A stretch of DNA of 64,000 nt from Micromonospora mirobrigensis (GTDB taxonomy: Bacteria; Actinomycetota; Actinomycetes; Mycobacteriales; Micromonosporaceae), in NCBI RefSeq assembly GCF_900091555.1, contig NZ_FMCX01000001.1, positions 1 through 64,000 on the forward strand, in the 5' to 3' direction. Positions 36,337 through 44,828 of the stretch are shown piece after piece (positions within the stretch are counted from its first letter, which is position 1; each line of letters opens with the position of its first letter). The position numbers were made by a program, and so were the translations under genes. The notes under the pieces were generated by a model. That model made no database searches. It saw only the letters and a list, made by a program, of their open reading frames with translations, and was not told the DNA's origin.

Positions 36337-37701
36337 TCAGAGGCGTTCGAAGCCACGGGTGAGTTCCCAGTCGGTCACCGCGGCGTCGAACGCGGCCAGC
36401 TCGACCTTCGCCTGGTTGGCGTAGTGGTCGGCCACCTCGTCGCCGAACGCCTCCCGGGCCACCGACGAGCCCTCCCAGAGGGTGAGCGCGTCGCGCAGGG
36501 TGGCCGGCACCCGCTCGGCGGCCGGGTCGTCGTACGCGTTGCCGGTGCACTCGTCGGCCAGCTCCAGCTCCGCCTCGATGCCGCGCACCGCCCCGGCGAC
36601 CAGCGCCGCGATCGCCAGATAGGGGTTCACGTCCGCCCCGGGCACCCGGTTCTCCACCCGCATCCCCTGGCCGTGGCCGACCAGGCGCAGGGCGCAGGTG
36701 CGGTTGTCGGTGCCCCAGCGCAGCGCGGTCGGCGCGAACGAGCCGGGCTGATAGCGCTTGTAGGAGTTGATGTTCGGGGCGAAGAGCAGGCTGAACTCGC
36801 GCATGGTGGCGAGCAGTCCGGCCAGCACCCGCTGCCCGGTCACGCTCAGCTGCGCCGGCCCGTCGCCGAGCATCGCCGAGCGGCCGTCGGCGTCGCGCAG
36901 TGAGAAGTGGATGTGGCAGGAGTTCCCCTCGCGGGCGTTCGGCTTGGCCATGAAGGTGATCGACATGCCCTCCTGGGCGGCGATCTCCTTGGCCCCGTTC
37001 TTGTAGATCACATGGTGGTCGGCGCAGGCCACCGCCTCGTCGTAGCGGAAGGCGATCTCGTGCTGGCCGAGGTTGCACTCGCCCTTGGCGCTCTCCGGGG
37101 TGAGCCCGGCGCCGGCCATCTCGGTGCGGATCCGGCGCAGCAGCGGCTCCACCCGGGCGGTGCCGAGCAGCGAGTAGTCGACGTTGTACTGGTTGGCCGG
37201 GGTCAGGTCGCGGTAACCGCTCCGCCAGGCGTCCTCGTACGAGTCGCGGTAGAGGACGAACTCCAGCTCGGTGCCCGCGTACGCGGTCAGGCCGTGGGCG
37301 GCGAGCCGGTCGAGCTGCCGGCGCAGGATCTGCCGGGGCGAGGCGACCACCGGGCCGGAGCCGTCCAGCCACTCCAGGTCGGCCAGGACCAGCGCGCTGC
37401 CGGGCTGCCAGGGCGTGCGGCGCAGCGTGGCGAAGTCGGGCTTCATGGCGAAGTCGCCGTAGCCGCGTTCCCAGCTGGACATCGCGTACCCGTCGACGGT
37501 GTTCATGTCGACGTCCACGGCGAGCAGGTAGTTGCAGCCCTCGCTGCCGCCCGCGACCACCTGGTCGAGGAAGTACGGCGCGTGGATGCGTTTGCCCTGC
37601 AGGCGGCCCTGCATGTCGGTCAGGGCCAGCACCACGGTGTCGATCTCACCCTCGGCGACGGCGACGCGGAGCTGTTCCAGCGTGAGCGGAGCTTTCCTCA
37701 T
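36337..37701 (-). CDS. Glutamine synthetase-like ligase (gamma-glutamylpolyamine synthetase-type)
   Basis: The 454-residue protein has the GS N-terminal LALTDMQGRLQGKRI, metal-binding TELEFVLY, the segment YRDLTPANQYNVDYS, ECNLGQHEIAF, SCHIHFSL and INSYKRYQPGSFAPTALRWG. The domain set is GlnA-like, but the sequence belongs to the catabolic branch (GlnA3/GlnA4, PuuA) rather than to ammonia-assimilating GSI. ATG 37701 has GGAGG seven bases upstream. It heads the ALDH-SDR-C26 cluster, so it probably gamma-glutamylates an amine. The exact amine (polyamine, ethanolamine or other) is not deducible. Confidence 0.88.
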   Translation of the reverse strand: MRKAPLTLEQLRVAVAEGEIDTVVLALTDMQGRLQGKRIHAPYFLDQVVAGGSEGCNYLLAVDVDMNTVDGYAMSSWERGYGDFAMKPDFATLRRTPWQPGSALVLADLEWLDGSGPVVASPRQILRRQLDRLAAHGLTAYAGTELEFVLYRDSYEDAWRSGYRDLTPANQYNVDYSLLGTARVEPLLRRIRTEMAGAGLTPESAKGECNLGQHEIAFRYDEAVACADHHVIYKNGAKEIAAQEGMSITFMAKPNAREGNSCHIHFSLRDADGRSAMLGDGPAQLSVTGQRVLAGLLATMREFSLLFAPNINSYKRYQPGSFAPTALRWGTDNRTCALRLVGHGQGMRVENRVPGADVNPYLAIAALVAGAVRGIEAELELADECTGNAYDDPAAERVPATLRDALTLWEGSSVAREAFGDEVADHYANQAKVELAAFDAAVTDWELTRGFERL

Positions 37702-37881
37702 GGGTGCGCCTCCATCACCAAGGTCTACTGGCCGAACCCGATCACCGTCAATGCCCCTGGTGGACACGTCGGCAAACCCGACCGATGCTCCGTACTTCTT
37801 CTCTTGATATTCGTCGATGGCTAGCGTGCGAGACGGGTCGGGCGCCAACGGAGGCGCCCGGCCATGATGGGGAGGAGCGCG

Positions 37882-40533
37882 ATGCGCACTGCTCAACACC
37901 GTCGGCGGGACCGCCGACGCATCCTCGTCGCCGCCGCGACCGCGGCGGTCACCCTGCTGGCCACGATCGCCCCGGCGCGCGCCGAGCCGGGTGAGGACGA
38001 GGGCGAGGAGTCCGGCGCCAAGGGCATCAAGCCGTACGCCGCCCAGGAGGCGTCGGCCCGGCTCGCCCCGTACGGGTCGGTGGCGCCCGGCGAGTACGGC
38101 GAGGCCCTGGCCGACCTGCGGGGACTGCGCGGCACCCTCGCGCCGTGGACCGAGGTCACCGACAAGCCGTACGACGCCGACGACCCGAACTACCGCGACC
38201 CGAACTTCTCCAACTCCGGTGGCGGCGCCGGTCTGGTGGCCGGCCGGGTCACCGGCCTGGCGGCCGGGCGGGGGCAGGTCTTCGCCGGTGGCGCGAACGG
38301 CGGCGTGTTCCGCAAGCGGCTCGCCGGCGGGAAGTGGACACCGATCTCCGACGGCATCCTCGCCCTGTCCACCGGCGACCTGGTCTATCAGGCCGCCTCC
38401 GACACCCTCTGGTACGCCACCGGCGAGGCGAACACCGGCGCCACCAGCTACACCGGGGCGGGCGTCTACCGGCTGCGGCACGCCAGCCGGGCGCGCGGCT
38501 TCTCCCAGGCCGACCGGGTCGGCGGGGACGAGCTGGAGTCGCGCAGCATCAACCAGCTCAAGTTCGACGGGGCCGGACACGTCTACGCCGCCACCACCCG
38601 GGGGCTGTGGCAGCACTCCACCGACGAGCGCCGGCACGCCGAGCGGTGGGAGCTGCTGTTCCTGCCGAACCCGGCGTCGGACACCGACGTCACCAAGCCG
38701 TACGACAACATCGTCAACGACATCCTGGTCGACCCCGGTTCGAAGGGCCGGACGGTGCTGATCAACGCGGCCTGGCGCTCCGGGGCGGCGTACAACGGCT
38801 ACTACCTGTCCACCGTGGGCGGCAGGGCCGGCAGCTTCACCCGGGTCGACCTGCTCGGCGACATCGACAACGACGACGTGGGCAACGCCGAGTTCGCGGT
38901 CTCCGCCGACGGGCACAGCTACTACCTGGTGCAGGAGAGCCCGGAGCAGTTGCTGGAGGGTGAGCCGTCGGTGCTCAAGGGCGCCTACCGGTCCACCGGC
39001 GGCATCCTCGGACCGTGGGTACGGATCGCCGACTCCACGAAGCTGGCGAACTCGGGATCGGCGTTGAAGGCGCTGCCGACGTACCAGCCGGGCGTGCAGG
39101 CCTGGTACAACAACTTCATCGAGGTCGATCCGACCAACCCCCGACACGTCTACCTCGGGTTGGAGGAGGTCTACGAGAGCGAGGACGGCGGCGGCAGCTG
39201 GAAGACCGTCGGCCCGTACTGGAACTTCCCGTTCCCCTGCTTCAAGATCACCGACCCGCGCGGTGGCTGCCCGCCCACCACCCACTCCGACCAGCACTCC
39301 ATCGCGATCAGCGGCGGCACCGTCCTGGTCGGCAACGACGGCGGGGTCTACTCCCGGCCGCTGGCCCCGGCGGTCAGCCGGGAGAACGCCGACGGGCACG
39401 CGCTGGACTGGACCAACCACAACGCCGGGCTGCGCACCCTGCAGTACTACTCGGTCGGCACCGGCCGGGACCCGAACCGGCGGGGCGTGACGGTCTCCGG
39501 CGGCCTGCAGGACAACGGCGGTTCGCTGCTGCGGGCCGGGGCGCGCAAGATGGTCAGCCCGTTCGGCGGCGACGGCGGTGACACCGTCGTCAATCCGCGC
39601 AACGGCTGCCAGATCCTCGACGAGTACACCAACCTGAACCTCTGGCTGACCAGGAACTGCGGACAGAGCAACGGCACCACCAACGCGATCTTCGACGTGA
39701 CGGTGCCGGACGTGAACTCCCGCTTCACCGCGCCCTTCCGGGCGATCCGCGGCTCGCGCAACACCCGCGACGGCAGCAGCGAGCGTTGGGTGGCCGGCGG
39801 CAACTCCGTCTGGCGGCACGACCTGGCGTTCTCCTACACCCCGGCGGAGGCGGCGGCCGACGAGGAGAACGGCTGGCGCAAGCTCCACACCCTCGACGAG
39901 GACGGCGCCCGCCTGGTCGTCGGCCTCGACGGGGTGGCCGACCCGAAGGCGCCGGCCGACCCGTCGAAGGACACCTACCTGGCCGCCTGGTGCGGCGAGG
40001 CGAACTGCAACAGCGCCGGGTTCACCCGGGGTGTCGCCACCAACTGGGGTGGCGCCTGGACCGAGCTGGACCTGACCGGGCTGCCCAACCGCTATCCCAA
40101 CGCGGTGACCTTCGACCCGGCCGACCGCACCAACTCGACCATCTACCTGGTCTTCAACGGCTTCAACCGACGCTTCGTCGAGGGCCCGGGCGCCGGGGTG
40201 AAGCACGTCTACCGGGGCAGGCTGACGAAGACCGCCGGCGGCGTGTCGGTGGCCTGGACCGACCTGTCGGTCGGCTTCCCGGACGTACCGGCCACCGACG
40301 TGGTGGTGGTCGGCAACAAACTGGTCGTCGGCACCGACCTCGGGGTGCTGGTCGCCGACCGGCGGGCCACCCCGGAGACCATCCGGTGGCGGCGGGTCGG
40401 TCGGGAGCCGGGCAGCGGCCCGAAGGCGCTCCCGCTGACCGCGGTCTTCGACCTGCACGTCAGCATCGACGGCAACCTGTACGCCGCGACCCACGGGCGC
40501 GGCATCTGGAAGACGCCGTTGTTCCTGCTCTGA
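37882..40533 (+). CDS. Secreted beta-propeller protein (BNR/sialidase-like repeats)
   Basis: ATG 37882 has GGAGGAG six bases upstream. The 883-residue product has a signal peptide (basic RRRDRRR, hydrophobic core, cleavage after ARA near residue 35). The rest is built of beta-propeller blades with BNR-like motifs (SEDGGGSWKTV, VGNDGGVYSR, ATHGRGIWKT), resembling VPS10/xyloglucanase-like propellers. No sialidase catalytic set is obvious, so enzymatic activity is uncertain. It is transcribed divergently from the glutamine-synthetase-like gene, with an 8-bp hairpin (37839-37860) in its leader. Confidence 0.85.
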   Translation: MRTAQHRRRDRRRILVAAATAAVTLLATIAPARAEPGEDEGEESGAKGIKPYAAQEASARLAPYGSVAPGEYGEALADLRGLRGTLAPWTEVTDKPYDADDPNYRDPNFSNSGGGAGLVAGRVTGLAAGRGQVFAGGANGGVFRKRLAGGKWTPISDGILALSTGDLVYQAASDTLWYATGEANTGATSYTGAGVYRLRHASRARGFSQADRVGGDELESRSINQLKFDGAGHVYAATTRGLWQHSTDERRHAERWELLFLPNPASDTDVTKPYDNIVNDILVDPGSKGRTVLINAAWRSGAAYNGYYLSTVGGRAGSFTRVDLLGDIDNDDVGNAEFAVSADGHSYYLVQESPEQLLEGEPSVLKGAYRSTGGILGPWVRIADSTKLANSGSALKALPTYQPGVQAWYNNFIEVDPTNPRHVYLGLEEVYESEDGGGSWKTVGPYWNFPFPCFKITDPRGGCPPTTHSDQHSIAISGGTVLVGNDGGVYSRPLAPAVSRENADGHALDWTNHNAGLRTLQYYSVGTGRDPNRRGVTVSGGLQDNGGSLLRAGARKMVSPFGGDGGDTVVNPRNGCQILDEYTNLNLWLTRNCGQSNGTTNAIFDVTVPDVNSRFTAPFRAIRGSRNTRDGSSERWVAGGNSVWRHDLAFSYTPAEAAADEENGWRKLHTLDEDGARLVVGLDGVADPKAPADPSKDTYLAAWCGEANCNSAGFTRGVATNWGGAWTELDLTGLPNRYPNAVTFDPADRTNSTIYLVFNGFNRRFVEGPGAGVKHVYRGRLTKTAGGVSVAWTDLSVGFPDVPATDVVVVGNKLVVGTDLGVLVADRRATPETIRWRRVGREPGSGPKALPLTAVFDLHVSIDGNLYAATHGRGIWKTPLFLL

Positions 40534-40540
40534 GCGGACC

Positions 40541-40570
40541 GGGGCGGGTCGGCCGCGGCCGGCCCGCCCC
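40541..40570 (+). terminator. Hairpin after the beta-propeller gene
   Basis: Starting 7 bases after the stop codon, GGGGCGGG (40541-40548) pairs with CCCGCCCC (40563-40570) around the palindrome GGCCGCGGCC, giving a near-continuous 15-bp stem. No T tract follows. It may be a GC-type terminator or attenuate read-through into the lipoprotein gene. Confidence 0.6.
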
Positions 40571-40589
40571 CACCCGGAAGGAACCCCGG

Positions 40590-41000
40590 ATGTCGCCGCG
40601 TCGTCCCACCGCCATGACGAGCATCCGCACCGTCGCCCTGGTCGCGTCGACCCTGCTGCTGGTCACCGCCTGCGCCAGTGGCGGCGACCCGCCGCCGTCC
40701 GGGTCGGGGAGCGCGGCCACCCCCGTACCGCCGACCAACACCCCCACGCCGCCCGCCGCCGCCCCCACCGGCAGCGCCGACCCGGACCGGCGGGGTGACC
40801 TGGTACGCGGCTACCGCAGCCTCACCGGCACGGTCGACCGCTCCGGCCGCTGGGTGCTGCTGCGTGCCGAGGATACGACCTGGGCGCTGCTGGGCCCGCC
40901 GACCGCCGACCTCGTCGACGGGCGGACGGTCACCGTGTCAGGGGTGGCGGCGCAGGTGCCGCCGGGCTGCGCCGCCGATCGGGCGCTCACCCTGCGGTGA
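40590..41000 (+). CDS. Small secreted lipoprotein
   Basis: ATG 40590 follows GGAAGGA and gives 136 residues. The signal sequence ends in a lipobox (LLLVTAC, Cys at about 31). Then comes a Pro/Thr/Ala linker (about 32-66) and a 70-residue domain with GTVDRSGRWVLLRAEDTTWALLG and VTVSGVAAQVP, a small beta-barrel-like (OB-like) pattern. The function is unknown. It lies 56 bases after the beta-propeller gene. Confidence 0.78.
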   Translation: MSPRRPTAMTSIRTVALVASTLLLVTACASGGDPPPSGSGSAATPVPPTNTPTPPAAAPTGSADPDRRGDLVRGYRSLTGTVDRSGRWVLLRAEDTTWALLGPPTADLVDGRTVTVSGVAAQVPPGCAADRALTLR

Positions 41001-41065
41001 GAGGCCCCCGCCCTCCGGCTCACGTCCCCGGTGGATCCCCGCCGAGCCGCCTTTCGAGCTGATGA

Positions 41066-41100
41066 CGTGAACGACTCGGCGCTCGGTCGAGCCGTTCACG
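41066..41100. repeat. 13-bp imperfect inverted repeat upstream of the PQQ-type gene
   Basis: Arms CGTGAACGACTCG (41066-41078) and CGAGCCGTTCACG (41088-41100) match at 12 of 13 positions with a 9-base loop. It lies between the lipoprotein gene and a soluble dehydrogenase-like gene. It could terminate the first or be a regulator site for the second. Confidence 0.45.
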
Positions 41101-41204
41101 CCATCAGGTCGACAGTCTCCGCGACAGGTGGCACGGCCACGGTCCGCAACTGTTCCAGCTCGACGGCGTTCTCCCAGCAGGGACCGCCGCACCGAGGAGC
41201 ACAG

Positions 41205-42494
41205 TTGAACCGTCGCATCGTCGCCGCCGCCGCGGCCGCGGCCGTACTCACGCTGGTGTCCGGCATCGGCGAGGCCGCGGCGCGTCCCCGCCCCGACCGG
41301 CCGCCCACCCCGGTCGGCTACGACCTCAGCACCCCCGAGACGGTGGCCAGCGGGCTGGCCGTGCCCTGGGGCCTGGACTTCCTGCCCGACGGCAGCGCGC
41401 TGGTCACCCAGCGCGACCTGGGCACCGTGCTGCGGGTACGCCCCGGCCGGCCACCCCGCGAGGTGGCTCGCATCCCCGACGTCGTGGCCGGTGGTGAGGC
41501 CGGACTGCTCGGGCTGGCCGTCTCCCCCACCTTCGTTCGGGACCGGCTGGTCTACGTCTGCTACACCACCGCCACCGACCTGCGGATCGCCCGGTTCCGG
41601 CTGGGTTCGACGCAGCCCCCGCAGGTGATCGTCGGCGGCGTCCGGCGGGCCCCCGCCCACGACGGCGGCCGGATCGCGTTCGGCCCCGACGGCATGCTCT
41701 ACGCCGGCATCGGCGACGCCCTCATGCCGGCCGACGCCCAGGACCTGGCCAGCCGCAACGGCAAGATCCTGCGGATCCGCCCGGACGGCACGGTACCGGC
41801 GGACAACCCGTTCCCCGGCTCGCCGGTCTACAGCTACGGCCACCGCAACGTGCAGGGCCTGGCCTGGGACCGGCACGGGCGGCTCTTCGCCACCGAGTTC
41901 GGCCAGAGCACCTGGGACGAGGTCAACCGGATCGTGCCGGGCGGCAACTACGGCTGGCCGGTCGTCGAGGGCGTCGCCGCCGACCCCCGGTTCCGCGACC
42001 CGGTGGTGGTGTGGCGGCCCGCCGAGGCGTCCCCCAGCGGCGCCGCCTTCGCCCACGGCACGCTCTTCGTCGCGGCGCTGCGCGGAATGCGGCTGTGGGC
42101 CGTACCGGTGGACCGGTCCGGTGCGGTCGGCGCGCCGGCTCCCGAGCTGGTCGGCGCGTACGGCCGGCTGCGAACGGTGGCGCGGGCGCCGGACGGCTCA
42201 CTCTGGGTGACCACCAGCAACCGGGACGGCCGCGCCACCCCGGCCCCCGAGGACGACCGCATCCTGCGCGCACCCGGGGGCCGCGCCAGCCGGCCGTCAG
42301 CTGAACCGGTCGGCGAGCTTCGTCAGCCTGGCCACGTAAGCCGGCCAGTCGTACCCGTCGGGGACGCCGACGCCCTCGCCGAGCCAACCGACCGCACCGT
42401 CCTGCTGCTCGCGGAGGATGTCGGCGTGACCGGCGTGCCGGGCGACGTCGCCGATCACGTGGATGACGACCCGGTGCAGGGTCACCGGCGGTGA
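41205..42494 (+). CDS. PQQ-dependent sugar dehydrogenase-like secreted protein
   Basis: A TTG at 41205 with GAGGAG five bases upstream opens a 429-codon frame. A signal peptide (LNRRIVAAAAAAAVLTLVSG) is followed by a glucose/sorbosone dehydrogenase propeller: GLAVPWGLDFLPDGSALVTQR, HDGGRIAFGPDGMLYAGIGD, NGKILRIRPDG, YSYGHRNVQGLAWD and EVNRIVPGGNYGWPVVEG. The domain ends near 42285 (PEDDRILRAPGG). The last 60 or so codons are non-conserved and run antisense over the DinB-like gene, suggesting a lost stop or a frameshift in the final codons. Confidence 0.82.
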   Translation: MNRRIVAAAAAAAVLTLVSGIGEAAARPRPDRPPTPVGYDLSTPETVASGLAVPWGLDFLPDGSALVTQRDLGTVLRVRPGRPPREVARIPDVVAGGEAGLLGLAVSPTFVRDRLVYVCYTTATDLRIARFRLGSTQPPQVIVGGVRRAPAHDGGRIAFGPDGMLYAGIGDALMPADAQDLASRNGKILRIRPDGTVPADNPFPGSPVYSYGHRNVQGLAWDRHGRLFATEFGQSTWDEVNRIVPGGNYGWPVVEGVAADPRFRDPVVVWRPAEASPSGAAFAHGTLFVAALRGMRLWAVPVDRSGAVGAPAPELVGAYGRLRTVARAPDGSLWVTTSNRDGRATPAPEDDRILRAPGGRASRPSAEPVGELRQPGHVSRPVVPVGDADALAEPTDRTVLLLAEDVGVTGVPGDVADHVDDDPVQGHRR

Positions 42495-42887
42495 ACCGGG
42501 CCGCCACCACGGCACCTGCCCCGGCGCGTCCAGCGGCAGTTGCTCGATCGTCTCGTCGGCGAACGCCGCGACCCGGCGGTACAGGTCGATCAGCCCGTCC
42601 TTCGTCTCGTCCTCCCGGGCGTACCAGTCGGCCTGCGGGTCGTCGTCCTGCTCCTGGTCGGAGACCAACTCCTCGGGCGTCGGGAAGCGGCGCCCGAAGG
42701 TCGGACCGAAGTAGCCGGCCTCGACGTTCAGGCAGTGCTTCACGATGCCCAGCAGGTTGGTGCCGGTCGGGGTGCGGGGCAGCCGGACCTCGCGTTCACC
42801 CAGCCCGTCCAGCTTGGAGATCAGGTCGTCGCGGTTGTCGCGGAGGTAGTGGAGCAGCGCGGTCTTCGGATCGGTCATGTCCGCCAT
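42297..42887 (-). CDS. DinB/DUF664-family protein
   Basis: The 196-residue protein has KTALLHYLRDNRDDLISKLDGL, a central NLLGIVKHCLNVEAGYFG and HVIGDVARHAGHADILREQ, giving the His ligands (H52-type, H147/H151-type) of DinB four-helix metalloproteins. Such enzymes often use mycothiol or bacillithiol. The start is at 42887 or three codons later (42878), and neither has a strong site. Its 3' end overlaps the open frame of the convergent sugar dehydrogenase-like gene by 198 bases. Confidence 0.88.
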   Translation of the reverse strand: MADMTDPKTALLHYLRDNRDDLISKLDGLGEREVRLPRTPTGTNLLGIVKHCLNVEAGYFGPTFGRRFPTPEELVSDQEQDDDPQADWYAREDETKDGLIDLYRRVAAFADETIEQLPLDAPGQVPWWRPGSPPVTLHRVVIHVIGDVARHAGHADILREQQDGAVGWLGEGVGVPDGYDWPAYVARLTKLADRFS

Positions 42888-42944
42888 GGCCGCCAGTCTT
42901 GCCCAACCGCGCTTCGCCGGTGGTCCCGTGTGGGACCGAGGGCG

Positions 42945-43583
42945 TCAGCGGTGGGCGAAGACGAAGCCGCCCTCGACGTCCGGGGACGGCCGGTGCGTCA
43001 TCTCGGCCTCCACCACGAAGCCGGCGGCCTCCGACCAGGCCGCCACCCGGGCGGGCGGGCGGCGGTGGACGTACACGTGCATGGGGTGCCCGCCGTAGCC
43101 CTGCGTCTTCAGCCTGCTGCCGTCCCCGGCGAAGAAGCCGAACAGCGCCACACCGCCCGGTCGGAGCACCCGGTGGAACTCGGCGAGGACCGCCGGCACC
43201 TCGTCGTCCGGGACGTGGATCAGCGAGAACCAGGCCAGCAGCCCGGTCAGGCTCTCGTCGGCGATGTCCAGCCGGCTCATCGAGCCCACCTCGAACCGCA
43301 GCTCGGGATGGTCCCGTCGGGCCACGTCGATCATCGCGGGCGACAGGTCCACGCCGAACGCGTCCAGGCCGAGGCCGTCCAGGTACGCGGTGATCCGCCC
43401 CGGACCGCAGCCGACGTCGGCCACCGGCCCGGCCCCCTGCGCCCGCGCCAGCTCGGCGAAGAGCGCGAGGACGCCCCGCTGGAACGGTTCGCCGGCGAGC
43501 GCGTCGCGCAGCAGGTCGGCGTAGCTCTGCGCCACCGTGTCGTAGGAGGTCCGGGTGTCGTCGAGCCAGTCACGGTCGGCCAT
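42945..43583 (-). CDS. Class I SAM-dependent methyltransferase
   Basis: The 212-residue product shows motif I VADVGCGPGRITAYL, an acidic end of strand 2 (FGVDLSP), and LLAWFSLIHVPDDEV followed by LRPGGVALFGFF (motifs post II/III). ATG 43583 matches the conserved MADRDWLDDTRTSYD start. It is a Methyltransf_11/25-like small-molecule enzyme with no clear substrate. It follows the DinB-like gene on the complementary side and is transcribed divergently from the HIT-like gene. Confidence 0.88.
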   Translation of the reverse strand: MADRDWLDDTRTSYDTVAQSYADLLRDALAGEPFQRGVLALFAELARAQGAGPVADVGCGPGRITAYLDGLGLDAFGVDLSPAMIDVARRDHPELRFEVGSMSRLDIADESLTGLLAWFSLIHVPDDEVPAVLAEFHRVLRPGGVALFGFFAGDGSRLKTQGYGGHPMHVYVHRRPPARVAAWSEAAGFVVEAEMTHRPSPDVEGGFVFAHR

Positions 43584-43642
43584 GCACCGCACCATAGCCG
43601 GCGGGACCACGAGGAGATCTTGGTCGTACTAGCCTGCCGGGC

Positions 43643-44254
43643 ATGGCCTTGAGTCCCGATGAGTTCCACCAGCACGCCCTGTCCGCCGCGGACGACGAGC
43701 GGCGGCTTCCGCTGGCCCGGATGACGGGCTGGGAGATCAGCCCGTTCGAACAGCAGGGGCTGCGGGTCACGCCGCTGCGCCCACCGGTGCTCCCCGAGCA
43801 CGCCCGGCACGGCGAGGATCCGGCGGACTGCGGGCCGTGCCGGGACCGCGACGAGGGCATCTGGTTCGACGACAACTGGCGGCTGGCGCGGGTCACCGGC
43901 GTGGGCGTACCGCTGGTGCTGATGCTCTACCCGCGCGACCACCACGACCTGGCGGACCTCCCGGACGAGCTCGCCGCGGAGCTGGGCCTGCTGACCACCC
44001 GCATCGCCCGGCACGTGCAGGCCCTGCCGCACATCTCCCGCGCCCACGTCTACCGGATCGGCGACGGGGCGGCCCACCTGCACATCTGGTTCTTCGCCCG
44101 GCCCGAGGGGCAGGCGCAGTTCTTCGGGTCGTGGCTGCCCGTCTGGGACGACCTGCTGCCGGAATATCCCGCCGACGTCGCCGAGGCGGACGCCGCGATC
44201 GTGGCCGACGCCCTGGTCGCCTCGCACGGCGGGCGCCGGTCGGCGACCACCTGA
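43643..44254 (+). CDS. HIT-like protein
   Basis: The 203-residue protein has CGPCRDRDEGIWFDDNWRL, near the N-terminus, and ends its core with AHVYRIGDGAAHLHIWFFARP, where HLHIWF corresponds to the histidine-triad HxHxx segment (two of three His kept). The family hydrolyses nucleoside phosphoramidates or dinucleotides. The paired Cys (CGPC) may bind zinc. It converges with the TIGR03086-type gene with 4 bases between the stops. Confidence 0.8.
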   Translation: MALSPDEFHQHALSAADDERRLPLARMTGWEISPFEQQGLRVTPLRPPVLPEHARHGEDPADCGPCRDRDEGIWFDDNWRLARVTGVGVPLVLMLYPRDHHDLADLPDELAAELGLLTTRIARHVQALPHISRAHVYRIGDGAAHLHIWFFARPEGQAQFFGSWLPVWDDLLPEYPADVAEADAAIVADALVASHGGRRSATT

Positions 44255-44258
44255 CCGC

Positions 44259-44828
44259 TCAGGGAGTCCACTCCGGGTCGCGGCCGATGAAGCCCAGCAT
44301 CCGGGTCTGCGGGTCGGCGTCCTCCTTCACCGGCACGCGGGGGCCGTACTGGCCGGACGAGCGGATGATCTCCTCCATCGACTCCATCCCGGCCAGCAGC
44401 TGGGCGCAGAAGTCCTGGTCGAGGCGCTCGTCCTGGCCGGTGGCCCGGGCCAGGTCCCAGGTGTGCATGAACACGTCGCTGGTGTAGAACTGGTCGATCG
44501 CGCGGTCGAGCGGCAGCTCGCCGAGGTGCGGGTTCGACAACAGGCGGCCGGCGGTGGCCGGGTCGTCCAGCAGGGACTGCACCGCGTCGCAGTGGGTCTG
44601 CCACGCGCCGACCGGGTCGTCGTCGACCGACGGCCCGGCGGGCAGCCGGACACCGGCGCCGCCGGCCAGCAACGGCGGCAACCATTCGACGAGATGGCGT
44701 ACGACGTCCCGGGCGGTCCACCCGGGGACCGGCGCGGGCGCGTCCCATGACCGGGTGCCCCGGACCCGGTCGGTGAACCCGGCGCCGACCTGCCGGTGCC
44801 GCTGCGCGGGAAGGTCAGACAGTGCCAT
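44259..44828 (-). CDS. TIGR03086-family (mycothiol-dependent maleylpyruvate-isomerase-like) protein
   Basis: The 189-residue protein contains WTARDVVRHLVEWLPPLLAG (N-terminal MDMPI-like helix with the first His) and FYTSDVFMHTWDLARATGQD (second and third ligands), matching the TIGR03086 family. It is a DinB-fold, metal-binding enzyme type using mycothiol. Its start overlaps the SRPBCC gene by 14 bases and it is the last gene of the ArsR-SRPBCC operon. Confidence 0.87.
   Translation of the reverse strand: MALSDLPAQRHRQVGAGFTDRVRGTRSWDAPAPVPGWTARDVVRHLVEWLPPLLAGGAGVRLPAGPSVDDDPVGAWQTHCDAVQSLLDDPATAGRLLSNPHLGELPLDRAIDQFYTSDVFMHTWDLARATGQDERLDQDFCAQLLAGMESMEEIIRSSGQYGPRVPVKEDADPQTRMLGFIGRDPEWTP

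Noticed and set aside
37702..40494. Upstream extension of the glutamine-synthetase-like frame
   Set aside because: It is antisense to the beta-propeller gene; ATG 37701 with GGAGG and conserved N-terminus is the true start.
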